Below, one piece after another: positions 49,958 through 59,779 of a DNA stretch of 64,000 bases. The number at the start of each line of letters is the position of its first letter. Position 1 is the first letter of the stretch. Origin of the DNA: Flavobacteriales bacterium (lineage in GTDB: Bacteria > Bacteroidota > Bacteroidia > Flavobacteriales > UBA1820); the NCBI GenBank assembly GCA_003150615.1, contig QALN01000009.1:1-64000 (forward strand), given 5' to 3'. The notes beneath the pieces were generated by a model that saw only the letters and a program-made list of their open reading frames with translations, was not told the DNA's origin and searched no databases. The position numbers and the translations under genes are program-made.

Positions 49958-50902
49958 TTAAAGAATATATTTCGCACTTATCGATGCGTTGTCTTCTATC
50001 AGTTTTATAGCGTCAGCCATAAGAGGGGCGCAAGATAGCACTTTTATTTTATCCGATGAATTTTTTAACGCAATGGAATCCGTAGTAATCAACTCTTTGA
50101 GTCCGGATTTTTCTATGCGCTCGTAAGCCTGGCCCGAAAGTATCGGATGTGTTACCATTGCCCTTACGCTGCAAGCCCCGCGGTCCATCATTATATCCGC
50201 TGCCTTGGTAAGGGTTCCGGCCGTATCGACCATATCGTCCAAAAGGATTATGTCCTTGCCTTCCACGTCGCCTATGAGCGTCATGCTTTCTATAACGTTG
50301 GCTTTTTTGCGCTGTTTGTAGCATATAACGACGTCGGAGCCGAAATATTTGGCATAAGAATACGCCCTTTTGGAACCTCCCATATCTGGAGAAGCCACCG
50401 CCAGGTCTTTTATCTCTCCTTTTTTCTGAAGGTCTTTTATATAATCCACAAATATGGACGAAGCATAAAGGTGATCCACCGGCATTTCAAAAAAGCCCTG
50501 TATCTGGTCCGCGTGCAGATCCATGGTCACGATACGCGTAGCGCCTGCCGCTTCCAGCATTTTGGCCACCATTTTAGCTCCTATCGGCACGCGTGGCTTA
50601 TCCTTACGGTCCTGACGCGCCCATCCGAAATAAGGAAGTACGGCTATTATTTTACTCGCGGAAGCCCTCTTTGCGCAGTCTATCATCAGCAGGAGCTCCA
50701 TGAGGTTGTCCGAAGGCGGAGGAGTGGAACATACCAGGTAAACGTGCGCCCCGCGCACAGTTTCTTCAAAACACGGCTGAAATTCGCCGTCGGAAAACCG
50801 GGATAGCTCTACTTTACCCAGTTTAGTGCCATACGCTTGAGCTATCTTTTCCGCAAGCGGGAGGCTACCCGAAGCGGCAAAGATTTTAGGCTTTGATTCC
50901 AT
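49958..50902 (-). CDS. prs: Ribose-phosphate pyrophosphokinase
   Basis: Makes PRPP from ribose 5-phosphate and ATP; it feeds purines, pyrimidines and His/Trp. 314 aa. PRPP-synthase signature DLHADQIQGFFEMPVDHLYAS at about 130-150 and the PRPP loop KDIILLDDMVDTAGTLTKAA at about 213-232. The nearest -7 element is TAACTTTG (50968-50961, minus), 59 bp upstream of the ATG, with no clear -33. First gene of prs-rplY. Confidence 0.97.
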   Translation of the reverse strand: MESKPKIFAASGSLPLAEKIAQAYGTKLGKVELSRFSDGEFQPCFEETVRGAHVYLVCSTPPPSDNLMELLLMIDCAKRASASKIIAVLPYFGWARQDRKDKPRVPIGAKMVAKMLEAAGATRIVTMDLHADQIQGFFEMPVDHLYASSIFVDYIKDLQKKGEIKDLAVASPDMGGSKRAYSYAKYFGSDVVICYKQRKKANVIESMTLIGDVEGKDIILLDDMVDTAGTLTKAADIMMDRGACSVRAMVTHPILSGQAYERIEKSGLKELITTDSIALKNSSDKIKVLSCAPLMADAIKLIEDNASISAKYIL

Positions 50903-50960
50903 ATGTGGTCAATAGATGTGTATTGGTTGAAGTATTGTTGTGATTTCGACAATGTTGCGG

Positions 50961-50968
50961 CAAAGTTA
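50961..50968 (-). promoter_or_regulatory. Possible -7 box of prs-rplY
   Basis: TAACTTTG on the minus strand fits TAnnTTTG, 59 bp upstream of the prs ATG. No -33 TTG at the proper distance. Confidence 0.45.
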
Positions 50969-51021
50969 CGTTTTTTTTAGCGTTCCTTTAAGCTTAAAGG
51001 CTTTTTTTTAATCCTCACGGA

Positions 51022-52086
51022 TTAAAAAGAGAATTTCAGTTCGAGGGACATATAATTTTTGGTCTGTAATGTCGCCCCGTGTATTTCCTTTTTCTTGATC
51101 TGTTCGCCGGCGTCGTTTGTCGTCCATTTGTATTTAATCGTTTCGTCGCTGTCGTAATAACGCAGGTACAAATTGTAACGCAACTGTATGTTTTTGCCTA
51201 TCGGTATCACCAAGGCTGTCTTATTGTCCATCTTACCGGCTCCGAAATTGTCAACATAGTCCACGAAAAGCGAGAAATTGTTGTCGACCCATATTTTTTT
51301 GTTTTCCGTTATGAAATACTTTATATAGAATTCCGTACGGACACCCCATACCACTTTCGAGTTCGCCCCGTGACGTATCAAATTGCCCTGGCCGTCGTAT
51401 TCCGCCTTGCGCACCCCGGAAGTCCCCAAATCGGCAAGACGCTGGTCGAGTACGAAAGTAGTGTTATTGTTGACGGGGAAAAATCCTATCCGCAGGTTGT
51501 TTATCCTGTTGGACGAATACGTATAGGTAGCGCCGACACCCACGTCCATCACGCCCGGAGCCATGAACTTCTTATTAGGATCCTTCGAGTTTTCTTTTTC
51601 ATAGCTAGGCATTATCTGCGTTACCAGTTTTGCGTTGGCGGCGAAGTCGAAACGCCTTACTATCTTGACCCCGTACTGTGTTTCCAAACGCAGGTAGTTC
51701 TCCGCCACGGAAAGGTTGCGCGCGTCAGGAGCCAATTTTCCGGCGTCTTTCCACGTAAAGCCCAAACGTATATCGAGAACATTCTGCCAGTTAGTATATT
51801 CGCGTTTGTAGTTAGCTCCGATCAAAGAATAGAAATTAAACTGCAAAAAACTCATATCCGACGACTGATGCCAGTTGTCGGAAGTAGCATTCAGCCCCAG
51901 AGCGAAGCGTATTTCCTTGGACGTACTCCAGTAAGACGTATCTATATGCGCTGGTTTTATCTTTTTGTCGTCGAATTCCCTGAGGAATTTCGCCGTATTG
52001 CCATCGACAACGGTCTGGGCCCTGGACACAGGCGAAAATGCGAAAACTACAACCAGAACGGTAAAAAGTTTCAATATCTTATACAT
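51022..52086 (-). CDS. DUF3078 family outer-membrane protein
   Basis: 354 aa. Signal peptide (MYKILKLFTVLVVVFAFSPVSRAQT), then alternating strands (LSDNWHQSSDMSFLQFNFYSLIGANYKREYTNWQNVLDIRLGF split over several turns) ending in SLELKFSF, a C-terminal aromatic consistent with insertion by the BAM machinery. The family is almost confined to Bacteroidota; a beta-barrel of unknown function is expected. Single gene between prs and dxs. Confidence 0.88.
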   Translation of the reverse strand: MYKILKLFTVLVVVFAFSPVSRAQTVVDGNTAKFLREFDDKKIKPAHIDTSYWSTSKEIRFALGLNATSDNWHQSSDMSFLQFNFYSLIGANYKREYTNWQNVLDIRLGFTWKDAGKLAPDARNLSVAENYLRLETQYGVKIVRRFDFAANAKLVTQIMPSYEKENSKDPNKKFMAPGVMDVGVGATYTYSSNRINNLRIGFFPVNNNTTFVLDQRLADLGTSGVRKAEYDGQGNLIRHGANSKVVWGVRTEFYIKYFITENKKIWVDNNFSLFVDYVDNFGAGKMDNKTALVIPIGKNIQLRYNLYLRYYDSDETIKYKWTTNDAGEQIKKKEIHGATLQTKNYMSLELKFSF

Positions 52087-52167
52087 AACGTCGCTTTATA
52101 ATTAAAAGAGTGTATTTCTTTATGCCGTGAAAAACTGGTTTTCAAGGCGTAAAATTACAAAAGTTTT

Positions 52168-53946
52168 TCAAAAATTTTCTTTGATAGCCTTTATCAGCGT
52201 AAGGATATCCGTACCGCACATTTGCCAAAGCGTCTCCACATCCGCATATGGAAGGAACGCATCAGCCGCACCCAGCCTTCTGACAGGCACTGCGGAAAAA
52301 CCATTGTCCGCACCCCAACATTGTACAGCCTGCCCCACACCTCCGTAAACCAGTCCGTCCTCGACCGTTATCACCGATTCGTATCCGGAAAACACACGTT
52401 CCAGAAGCGCCGTGTCGAGAGGCTTTACAAAACGCAAATCGTAATGCCCGACAAGCTCGCGTTCGCCAGGTTCAAGGCACCCGATTGCCTGCGACACACG
52501 CAGTCCTGCCGCTCCCGCGGAGACGACAGCCACCCGAGTCCCCTTTTTCAGTTCGCGTCCGCGTCCATAGCAAAATGGCGATTGTCCGGCATCTTCGCAA
52601 TATACCGCCTGCCCTTTCGGATATCGCACCGCCACGGGGCCTTTATCCCATCCGGCAGCAAAATGCACCGCAGAGGCCAGTTCCGCAGCATCCATAGGTG
52701 CTACAACTGTCATATTCGGTATGGCGGACATATAAACCATGTCGAAAACACCATGATGAGTAGGCCCGTCAGCCCCCACCGGACCGGCGCGGTCTATCAG
52801 AAACCTGACCGGCAGGTTTTGAAGCGCGACATCGTGTATCACCTGGTCGTAAGCTCTCTGGAGAAACGTGGAATAAATTACCACAAACGGTTTCATGCCG
52901 GACGCAGCCATCCCTGCGGCCAACGTCACGGAATGCTCTTCGGCAATACCGGTATCTATCACGCGGTCCGGCATCTGGCTGCACATCGGCGACAGGCCGC
53001 TGGAAGTAGGCATAGCCGGTGTAATGGCATATACCGCACTGTCCGCACGCGCCACTTCCAGAAGCTCGCGCCCGGCTACGTCCTGATACCGCAACGAGGC
53101 ATTGCGGGTTACCTGTCCGGTAGCCCTGTCGAAAACACCGGGATAATGATATAATATCTGTTCTTTTTCAGCCGCTTCAAAACCTTTTCCCTTTACAGTA
53201 GGCACATGCAGGAGTTTCACGCCTGGGACGTTTTTTATTTCCGAAAGCGTGCCGACCAATTCTTTTATGTCATGACCGTCGGATATCTTAAAATATTTCA
53301 CGCCCATAGCGCGGAATATATTATCCTGAGCCCGGTCTTCGAGCAGTGTTTTGAAATGCCGGGACAGCGCACCCGAAGCCGGGTCTATACCCATGGCGTT
53401 GTCGTTGAGTACGACCAGCATATCGGCATCGGCCGCACCTGCAGCATGATTGAGGGCCTCCAGCGCCATCCCGGACGCTATCGAAGCGTCGCCTATTACG
53501 GCAATGTGATTCTTCCGTATACCCCGCGCTTTGTCGGCCAAAGCCATGCCGAGAACGGCAGAAACGGACGTCGAACTATGTCCCGTGCCGAATGCATCGT
53601 AAGGACTTTCGTCACGTCGCGGGAATCCAGATATTCCGCCGTACTCCCTCAGGTGCAGGAAAGCATCCCGCCGGCCAGTGAGTATTTTGTGGGCGTAAGC
53701 CTGATGGCCGACATCCCACACGAGCGGTTCGTCCGGGGTATCGAATACATAATGCAGGGCTACTGCCAGCTCCACAACCCCCAGATTGGAGCCCAGGTGT
53801 CCCTGCCTTACCGAAACCACGTCTATGATATAACTGCGGAGTTGGGCCGCGAGCTCTTCCAGTGCGCACAGGTCCATACGACGTATGTCCATTGGAGAAT
53901 CCACGGAAAAGAGCAAGGGGTATTTTTCCAAGTATGAGTCGTTCAC
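52168..53946 (-). CDS. dxs: 1-deoxy-D-xylulose-5-phosphate synthase
   Basis: First enzyme of the MEP isoprenoid pathway, ThDP-dependent. 592 aa, slightly shorter than the Escherichia enzyme (620). GHLGSNLGVVELAVALHYVF and DVGHQAYAHKILTGRRDAF in the N-terminal part; VIGDASIASGMALEALNHA...VVLNDNAMGID for ThDP/Mg (the GDA-for-GDG change is usual in Bacteroidota); AEEHSVTLAAGMAASG with the catalytic Glu. A -7 box TATATTTG (54019-54012, minus) is 66 bp upstream. Confidence 0.96.
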   Translation of the reverse strand: MNDSYLEKYPLLFSVDSPMDIRRMDLCALEELAAQLRSYIIDVVSVRQGHLGSNLGVVELAVALHYVFDTPDEPLVWDVGHQAYAHKILTGRRDAFLHLREYGGISGFPRRDESPYDAFGTGHSSTSVSAVLGMALADKARGIRKNHIAVIGDASIASGMALEALNHAAGAADADMLVVLNDNAMGIDPASGALSRHFKTLLEDRAQDNIFRAMGVKYFKISDGHDIKELVGTLSEIKNVPGVKLLHVPTVKGKGFEAAEKEQILYHYPGVFDRATGQVTRNASLRYQDVAGRELLEVARADSAVYAITPAMPTSSGLSPMCSQMPDRVIDTGIAEEHSVTLAAGMAASGMKPFVVIYSTFLQRAYDQVIHDVALQNLPVRFLIDRAGPVGADGPTHHGVFDMVYMSAIPNMTVVAPMDAAELASAVHFAAGWDKGPVAVRYPKGQAVYCEDAGQSPFCYGRGRELKKGTRVAVVSAGAAGLRVSQAIGCLEPGERELVGHYDLRFVKPLDTALLERVFSGYESVITVEDGLVYGGVGQAVQCWGADNGFSAVPVRRLGAADAFLPYADVETLWQMCGTDILTLIKAIKENF

Positions 53947-54011
53947 CCGTTCGAGTCGCTTTAAACCGGAAGCATATTTTTATCGGCCGCCGATGTATTT
54001 GTTGTCAGATG

Positions 54012-54019
54012 CAAATATA
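54012..54019 (-). promoter_or_regulatory. Possible -7 box of dxs
   Basis: TATATTTG on the minus strand, 66 bp upstream of the dxs ATG. No TTG at -33. Confidence 0.45.
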
Positions 54020-54168
54020 GTGAAAGCCGGAAGCGGAGCGAAAGAGAAATGAAATTTCCGTCCGTAAGCGCCCATGCATATTCATAAAACAGGCAAAATA
54101 CCACGTCCTGCGGACCTTTCCGGAAAATTACGTCGGCACAAGCATACGCATTAATACGGATATTTTCG

Positions 54169-54176
54169 TATATTTG
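54169..54176 (+). promoter_or_regulatory. Possible -7 box of the DUF4293 gene
   Basis: TATATTTG on the plus strand, 32 bp upstream of the ATG at 54208. No TTG at -33. Confidence 0.5.
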
Positions 54177-54207
54177 CACCGGACAACATAAGGATACCGA
54201 CACGACG

Positions 54208-54609
54208 ATGATACTCCAGAGACCGCAGGCATTGTATTTCTTCCTGTGCTCCGTTTTCGGGGCGCTGGCCGTTACGGTCGGCTTTTCGGACGAATTGTAC
54301 GCCGCAAACACACTGCCTATGTACCTCGTCACGGCAGTATCCGCCGTATCTTTCGTAACGATATTCCTGTTCAAGCACCTGCGCGTGCAGTCATTTGCCG
54401 CCAAAGTAGTGCTGCTCACCGATGCGATTGTTTTTATCATCCTTGCATACCGCCAGCTGAACTTATCCGGAGGGGTTTCGGCCTCTGAGAAGGGTATTGA
54501 GGTTGCGGGTCTTTTGCTGCTATTCGCCTCCATGGTATCGGCGCTTGCTGCCTCGCGTGCCGTGAAGAAAGACCTGCGCCTTGTAAAATCATCCGGCAGG
54601 TTGCGATGA
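54208..54609 (+). CDS. DUF4293 family membrane protein
   Basis: 133 aa with four hydrophobic helices; starts MILQRPQALYFFLCSVFGAL and ends KKDLRLVKSSGRLR, the start and tail typical of this Bacteroidota family. Function unknown. Single gene, with its own -7 box and terminator, divergent from dxs. Confidence 0.88.
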   Translation: MILQRPQALYFFLCSVFGALAVTVGFSDELYAANTLPMYLVTAVSAVSFVTIFLFKHLRVQSFAAKVVLLTDAIVFIILAYRQLNLSGGVSASEKGIEVAGLLLLFASMVSALAASRAVKKDLRLVKSSGRLR

Positions 54610-54642
54610 TGGTATAAGCATACTTAGTTATTATGCGTTAAG

Positions 54643-54668
54643 AACCCGCCTTTAAAGGCGGGTTTTTA
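54643..54668 (+). terminator. Terminator after the DUF4293 gene
   Basis: Perfect self-complementary arms AACCCGCCTTT/AAAGGCGGGTT followed by five Ts on the plus strand, 33 bp after the stop. Confidence 0.85.
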
Positions 54669-54688
54669 TTCATAATAAAGTATTCATA

Positions 54689-55411
54689 TTACAAATGCGC
54701 AGTACACAGAGTAGCTACTGCTATATTTTCAACTCCCGCCTCCTTTAACGCCGATATTGCCGCGCATACCGTAGCCCCGGTGGTAAACACGTCGTCCACC
54801 ACGATCACCCCTTCTGTAGGAATACGGACATCTTCGGCAATCTTAAAAATGCCTTTGGCATTGCCCCACCTGTCGTAACGCGACAACAGCGCCTGTGCCG
54901 ACGTGTTGACAACCCTATCCAGCATGTGGCAAACATCCCCACCGGCGGCCTCGGCCATACCCCTGCACAATTCGGCAGCCTGGTTGTATCCTCTGGCGCG
55001 AAACCTCTGCGGATGCAAAGGCACAGGCACATATACCCCGTACCCGGAAAAACGGCCGCTACCGGAAACCGAAATCCCCAGCATGCGTCCCATATGTACG
55101 GCCAATGACTTTTCTCCCCGGTATTTGAACGCCGCCACGACCTTCCCGGAAACGCCCTCGTGTACATAAGGGGCAAGCGCGGCACACGGTATTTCCATGC
55201 CGGTAAGCTCCAGCACACGCTGTTCCATGGGATTGCCCGGCAGGGACGCGAACCCTCCGGAAGAGGCCAGTTGCGCTTGGCAACCATGGCACAGACATTC
55301 TTCCTTTTCCGTAAGCGCGCATCCGCACGAAGGACACAGCCGGGGGCTGACCACCGACATCACATCGGACAATACCGACGATACAAGACCACATATGCGT
55401 TTTAATGCCAT
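54689..55411 (-). CDS. ComF family phosphoribosyltransferase-like protein
   Basis: 240 aa. An N-terminal zinc-binding part (CPSCGCALTEKEECLCHGC), a middle region and a C-terminal PRTase domain with VPVPLHPQRFRARGYNQAAEL and the PRPP loop VIVVDDVFTTGATVCAA. ComF proteins are linked to DNA uptake in some species; in Bacteroidota the role is not known. Stands alone, convergent with the DUF4293 gene and divergent from pgi. A -7 box TATATTTG is at 55466-55459 (minus). Confidence 0.92.
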   Translation of the reverse strand: MALKRICGLVSSVLSDVMSVVSPRLCPSCGCALTEKEECLCHGCQAQLASSGGFASLPGNPMEQRVLELTGMEIPCAALAPYVHEGVSGKVVAAFKYRGEKSLAVHMGRMLGISVSGSGRFSGYGVYVPVPLHPQRFRARGYNQAAELCRGMAEAAGGDVCHMLDRVVNTSAQALLSRYDRWGNAKGIFKIAEDVRIPTEGVIVVDDVFTTGATVCAAISALKEAGVENIAVATLCTAHL

Positions 55412-55521
55412 AAATCGAAAAACTGCCCGGACGATAAAAAATACGGTTGCTTTTCCCGCAAATATAGTTTTTTATATTACTTTTAACCTGAATAAACAAA
55501 AACAAAAAAAACGGTACCGAC

Positions 55522-57180
55522 ATGGCTCTTAAAAGTATAAATCCCACCGCGACAAAAGCATGGGAAAAATTGGACGGACACATATACGAATTGGAAGACA
55601 CCTCGCTCAAAGAACTGTTTGAGAAAGACCCGGACAGGTTCGGAAAATACCACCTGACACACGGGGAAATCCTGGTGGATTTTTCAAAAAATCTGGTGAC
55701 GGACAAAACAATGAAACTCCTCTACGAACTTGCGGCTGAAACGGACGTAAAGGACGCCGTGGAGAAAATGTTTACCGGAGACAAAATAAACCGTACCGAA
55801 AACCGAGCAGTACTGCATACCGCGCTCCGCAACAGAAGCAACACCCCGGTATACGTGGACGGACAGGATGTTATGCCGCAAGTCAACGCCGTGTTGGAAA
55901 AGATGAAAGTTTTTTCCGAAAAAGTCATTTCCGGGCAATGGAAAGGACTATCCGGCCGCGAGATAACAGATGTGGTCAACATCGGCATAGGCGGCTCGGA
56001 CCTCGGCCCGCTTATGGTATGCGAAGCCCTGAAATACTACCGCACACGCCTGAACATGCACTTCGTTTCCAATGTGGACGGCACCCATATAGTGGAAACG
56101 CTAAAAGGACTGAACCCCGAAACCACGCTGTTCATTATAGCCTCTAAAACATTCACCACGCAGGAAACGATGACCAACGCCCATACGGCAAGGCAGTGGT
56201 TCCTCGCATCGGGAGCAACGGAGGCGGACATAGCCAAACATTTCGTGGCGCTGTCCACCAACAAGGCGGAAGTCGAAAAATTCGGCATCGATACGGACAA
56301 CATGTTCGAGTTCTGGGACTGGGTCGGCGGACGTTATTCGCTCTGGAGCGCCATAGGACTGTCGATAGCACTCGGCGTCGGTTTTTCAAACTTTGAAAAA
56401 CTTCTCGAAGGAGCGTACTCGATGGACGTTCATTTCCGCACTGCTCCGGCAGAAAAGAACATTCCGTTGACGCTGGCCATGATAGGAATATGGTACACAG
56501 ATTTTTTCGAATCGGAAACGGAAGCCATCCTGCCTTATGACCAGTACCTCCACCGCTTCGCTGCGTATTTCCAACAGGGTAACATGGAGTCGAACGGCAA
56601 GTCCGTGGGCCGCGACGGGCAGGTGATAGACTACCAGAGCGGCCCCATAATATGGGGAGAACCGGGCACTAACGGACAGCACGCGTTTTACCAGCTGATA
56701 CACCAGGGTACGAAAATGATACCTGCCGATTTCCTGGCCCCAGCCCAAAGTCTTAACCCTACCGGCGACCACCATGAAAAGCTCCTGTCCAACTTTTTCG
56801 CCCAGACCGAAGCTCTGGCTTTCGGCAAAGCGGAAGAGATCGTGGTAGAAGAACTGAAAAAATCCGGGAAAACGGACGAAGAAACAGATTTCCTGAAAGA
56901 ATTCAAGATCTTCGACGGCAACCGCCCTACCAACTCCATACTTTTCAAACGGCTCACGCCCGAAACACTTGGAGCTCTCATCGCCATGTACGAGCACAAG
57001 ATATTCGTACAGGGTGTCGTATGGAATATTTTCTCTTTCGACCAGTGGGGCGTCGAACTTGGCAAGCAACTAGCCGGGCGCATACTGCCGGAACTCAAAG
57101 ACGAAAGAAAAGTGACATCGCACGACAGTTCGACCAACGGGTTGATAAATGCATATAAAAAGATGAGAAGCGAAAAATAA
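55522..57180 (+). CDS. pgi: Glucose-6-phosphate isomerase
   Basis: Interconverts glucose 6-phosphate and fructose 6-phosphate. 552 aa, the long (eukaryote/gamma-proteobacterial-like) form. [20 protein letters not shown] near 155-175, the [15 protein letters not shown] signature, [10 protein letters not shown] and the end-region [25 protein letters not shown]. No operon partners. Normal core gene. Confidence 0.98.
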   Translation: MALKSINPTATKAWEKLDGHIYELEDTSLKELFEKDPDRFGKYHLTHGEILVDFSKNLVTDKTMKLLYELAAETDVKDAVEKMFTGDKINRTENRAVLHTALRNRSNTPVYVDGQDVMPQVNAVLEKMKVFSEKVISGQWKGLSGREITDVVNIGIGGSDLGPLMVCEALKYYRTRLNMHFVSNVDGTHIVETLKGLNPETTLFIIASKTFTTQETMTNAHTARQWFLASGATEADIAKHFVALSTNKAEVEKFGIDTDNMFEFWDWVGGRYSLWSAIGLSIALGVGFSNFEKLLEGAYSMDVHFRTAPAEKNIPLTLAMIGIWYTDFFESETEAILPYDQYLHRFAAYFQQGNMESNGKSVGRDGQVIDYQSGPIIWGEPGTNGQHAFYQLIHQGTKMIPADFLAPAQSLNPTGDHHEKLLSNFFAQTEALAFGKAEEIVVEELKKSGKTDEETDFLKEFKIFDGNRPTNSILFKRLTPETLGALIAMYEHKIFVQGVVWNIFSFDQWGVELGKQLAGRILPELKDERKVTSHDSSTNGLINAYKKMRSEK

Positions 57181-57183
57181 TCA

Positions 57184-57191
57184 TATATTTG
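57184..57191 (+). promoter_or_regulatory. Possible -7 box of GH18 gene 1
   Basis: TATATTTG on the plus strand, 67 bp upstream of the ATG at 57258, immediately after pgi. No TTG at -33. Confidence 0.45.
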
Positions 57192-57257
57192 TACCTACAA
57201 AAACAAGCTGCAACCACATAAATATTATTATAAAACACTCTTAACAGCACAATTATT

Positions 57258-58592
57258 ATGCACAAGAAACTACTGCGCAGCCTTTTCGTATGTCTTCTGG
57301 CGATGACGGCCGCAATATCGTGTTCAAAAGGAGATCCAGCCCCGCCTCCCGTGGAGATAAGCGGAGTAACTATCAGGAACAAACCGGCCTCTATTTTCGA
57401 AAACGAACAGGCGCGGCTTGCAACGGAAGTCACACCTTCGGACATCACGGAAAAATACACGCTCGAATTTTCCAGTTCCAAACCCGATGTGGCATCCGTC
57501 GACAACCAGGGAAACATAAAGGGTCTGAAAGCCGGACAAACCGTCATAACGCTGTCCGTAAAGGAAAAACCGTCGGTCAAAGACGAATTTACCCTTACTG
57601 TCAAAGGCGACTACAAGGCCCCGGCCAACACAGGTTTCGTATTGGTGGGTTATTTCCCGTATTACAGGGACCTCACGGCAACGGCCATACCTGACGCCTC
57701 GCTCAAAAGGATAGACGTAGCCTGCTATGCTTTCGCGCATATAAGCGAGGCTCTCCTTCCCGAAGTACAGAACCCCTCCCGCCTGAGAGCATTCGTTACC
57801 CGGTGCAAGGCATTGGGCATCAAGGTGCTCATTTCGTTCAGCGGTACGCGCGACCTTTACGTCAGGATGGCGGCGGACAAGACATCACGCGACAAGTTCA
57901 TAGCAGCAGTGATAAAAATTGTCGAGGATTACAATCTGGACGGAATAGACAACGACTGGGAATATCCAAGTGCCACTACCGGCTCGCACACTGGCAATCT
58001 GGCCATGATGCGTGAATTCAGCAGTTACTGCCATGCTCCCGGAGCTAACAAACTGCTCACAATGGCCATAACTCCCGGAATATACAAAGGCGGATACACG
58101 GACGGAATCGTGGACGACCTGCACCAATACGTCGATTGGTACAATGTGATGATATACGGATGGGCCGCAGGCGAAAGCGAAATAGGCAAATACCCCACCG
58201 TATGGTCCAAATTGGAGATGAGCCACAGCTACTGGATAGAAACCAGGAATATGCCTACATCTAAATTCGTCACAGGCATCGGCTGTTACGGCAATCCTTC
58301 CGGAATATCATCCACAAACCGCACGCTCACGTATTCCAATGTGATAAAACAGGGCGACGCACTGGGCCGCGACTACTCGCAGGTAAACCAAGCGGAAGTG
58401 GAATCCACGAGCTACCCCGGGCAAAAATTCACCATATATTACGACGGACAGCCTCTTGTAGCCGCAAAAACCACCTGGAGCATCGACAAAAATCTTGAAG
58501 GTATGATGTTCTGGGAACTCGGTCAGGATATCCATGACGACCGCTCGCTCGTAAAAGCATCGTACGACGCCAAAAAAGCGGCCGGAAAATAA
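57258..58592 (+). CDS. Surface lipoprotein GH18 glycosidase with Ig-like (BIG2) domain
   Basis: 444 aa. Lipobox AISC with Cys22, followed by SKGD, close to the Bacteroidota surface-export signal. Residues about 30-118 form a bacterial Ig-like domain (PASIFENEQARLATEVTPSD...SSSKPDVASVDNQGNIKGLKAGQTVITLSV). The GH18 barrel follows: VGYFPYYRDL, the active-site motif DGIDNDWEYP with all three Asp and the catalytic Glu, VMIYGW and FWELGQD. Probably cuts beta-1,4-GlcNAc linkages (chitin, N-glycan or peptidoglycan); which one cannot be told. Own terminator downstream. Confidence 0.92.
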   Translation: MHKKLLRSLFVCLLAMTAAISCSKGDPAPPPVEISGVTIRNKPASIFENEQARLATEVTPSDITEKYTLEFSSSKPDVASVDNQGNIKGLKAGQTVITLSVKEKPSVKDEFTLTVKGDYKAPANTGFVLVGYFPYYRDLTATAIPDASLKRIDVACYAFAHISEALLPEVQNPSRLRAFVTRCKALGIKVLISFSGTRDLYVRMAADKTSRDKFIAAVIKIVEDYNLDGIDNDWEYPSATTGSHTGNLAMMREFSSYCHAPGANKLLTMAITPGIYKGGYTDGIVDDLHQYVDWYNVMIYGWAAGESEIGKYPTVWSKLEMSHSYWIETRNMPTSKFVTGIGCYGNPSGISSTNRTLTYSNVIKQGDALGRDYSQVNQAEVESTSYPGQKFTIYYDGQPLVAAKTTWSIDKNLEGMMFWELGQDIHDDRSLVKASYDAKKAAGK

Positions 58593-58612
58593 TCAGACGG
58601 TACGATCCCTAT

Positions 58613-58651
58613 AAAAAACAGCTTCCGAAGAAAAAACGGAGGCTGTTTTTT
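58613..58651 (+). terminator. Terminator after GH18 gene 1
   Basis: 15-bp arms AAAAAACAGCTTCCG/CGGAGGCTGTTTTTT (one G-U), 9-nt loop, ending in six Ts. It separates GH18 gene 1 from the following operon. Confidence 0.85.
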
Positions 58652-58668
58652 CATTTGTACAAAGTACG

Positions 58669-58676
58669 TATATTTG
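58669..58676 (+). promoter_or_regulatory. Possible -7 box of the GH18 gene 2-3 operon
   Basis: TATATTTG on the plus strand, 52 bp upstream of the ATG at 58729 and just after a terminator. No TTG at -33. Confidence 0.5.
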
Positions 58677-58728
58677 ACAGTTGCCTTTTTCCCAATGAAA
58701 GAAATACCGTAAAACCCCTCAAAACGAT

Positions 58729-59775
58729 ATGGATAAATTACTTTTTCTACTTTTTTGCCTCTTTTCCTGCATAACAGGACAAGCTCAGGACAACGGATTA
58801 AAATACCCGGCGCCGGAAAATACACGTTTCAGAATTATCGGCTATGTACCCGGTTACAGGGACGTATCCCAAATCCCGGATGAAACGCTCTCGCGGATGG
58901 ACATCGCATGCTACGCTTTCGCCACTATAGACTCTACCGGCTTCCCCGTAGTGCGGGACGAAAAACAAATGAAAAAATTCGTTAAGCGGGCGCGTAAACT
59001 CGGCGTAGAGGTAATGATAAGCTTCAACGGCAAACACGCCGTATTCTCCAAAATGGCATCGGACCCGGTCCTGAGAAAACGTTTTACAGACGAAATATGG
59101 CGCATAGTCAAAAAATACCGTCTCTCCGGCGTGGACAACGACTGGGAATTCCCACGGACGACGGACGGCACAATGGAATCCAACCTTCAGCTCATGAAAG
59201 ACCTGGCCGAACTGTGCCGTGGAGGTAAAAAACAATATTACCTCACAATGGCCGTAACGTCGGGCATGTACCCCGGCGCCAGGGACGCCGCCATAACGGA
59301 CGAAGTATTCGCCCTTGTCGACTGGTTCAACGTCATGGTGTACGGCAACTTTTCGGAGACAAAACCGGGCCAGCACCACTCCACATACCGCATGCTCGAA
59401 ATGAGTTATGACTACTGGGTGAAAAAACGCGGACTCGATCCACGCAAATACGTAATGGGACTGCCGCTCTACGGATTGGCCTCAGGACTGCCTAAAAAAA
59501 CATCGTCGACCTCCTTTTCCAAAATAATGGAGCAAAACGGCGCGAAAGCACTCGGCACGGACGTGGCGTACGTGACCAACAGCATACATACCACTCCATA
59601 CCCTGTTTACTACAACGGCATACCTACCATTAGCCGTAAAACCGCTTTCGCACTGGACAAACGCGTAGGAGGAGTGATGTTCTGGGAAATCAGCCAGGAT
59701 GCCCAGGGCGAAAATTCACTGGTAAAAACAGTTTGCGATATCATAGAAGCAGCCATAGAATACAAAAAACACTAA
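58729..59775 (+). CDS. GH18 family glycosidase-like protein, paralogue 2
   Basis: 348 aa. Signal peptide (MDKLLFLLFCLFSCITGQAQ), then a bare GH18 barrel: RIIGYVPGYRDVSQIP, VMISFNGKH, SGVDNDWEFP (the first Asp of DxxDxDxE is Ser; the middle two Asp and the catalytic Glu are kept), VMVYGN and GVMFWEISQD. Very similar to the next gene along its whole length. 4 bp upstream of it, so co-translated. Activity may be altered. Confidence 0.9.
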   Translation: MDKLLFLLFCLFSCITGQAQDNGLKYPAPENTRFRIIGYVPGYRDVSQIPDETLSRMDIACYAFATIDSTGFPVVRDEKQMKKFVKRARKLGVEVMISFNGKHAVFSKMASDPVLRKRFTDEIWRIVKKYRLSGVDNDWEFPRTTDGTMESNLQLMKDLAELCRGGKKQYYLTMAVTSGMYPGARDAAITDEVFALVDWFNVMVYGNFSETKPGQHHSTYRMLEMSYDYWVKKRGLDPRKYVMGLPLYGLASGLPKKTSSTSFSKIMEQNGAKALGTDVAYVTNSIHTTPYPVYYNGIPTISRKTAFALDKRVGGVMFWEISQDAQGENSLVKTVCDIIEAAIEYKKH

Positions 59776-59779
59776 AAAC

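Noticed and set aside
52168..53946. Dxs with a damaged ThDP motif (GDA for GDG)
   Set aside because: This substitution is, to my knowledge, usual in Bacteroidota Dxs; all other active-site blocks are intact.
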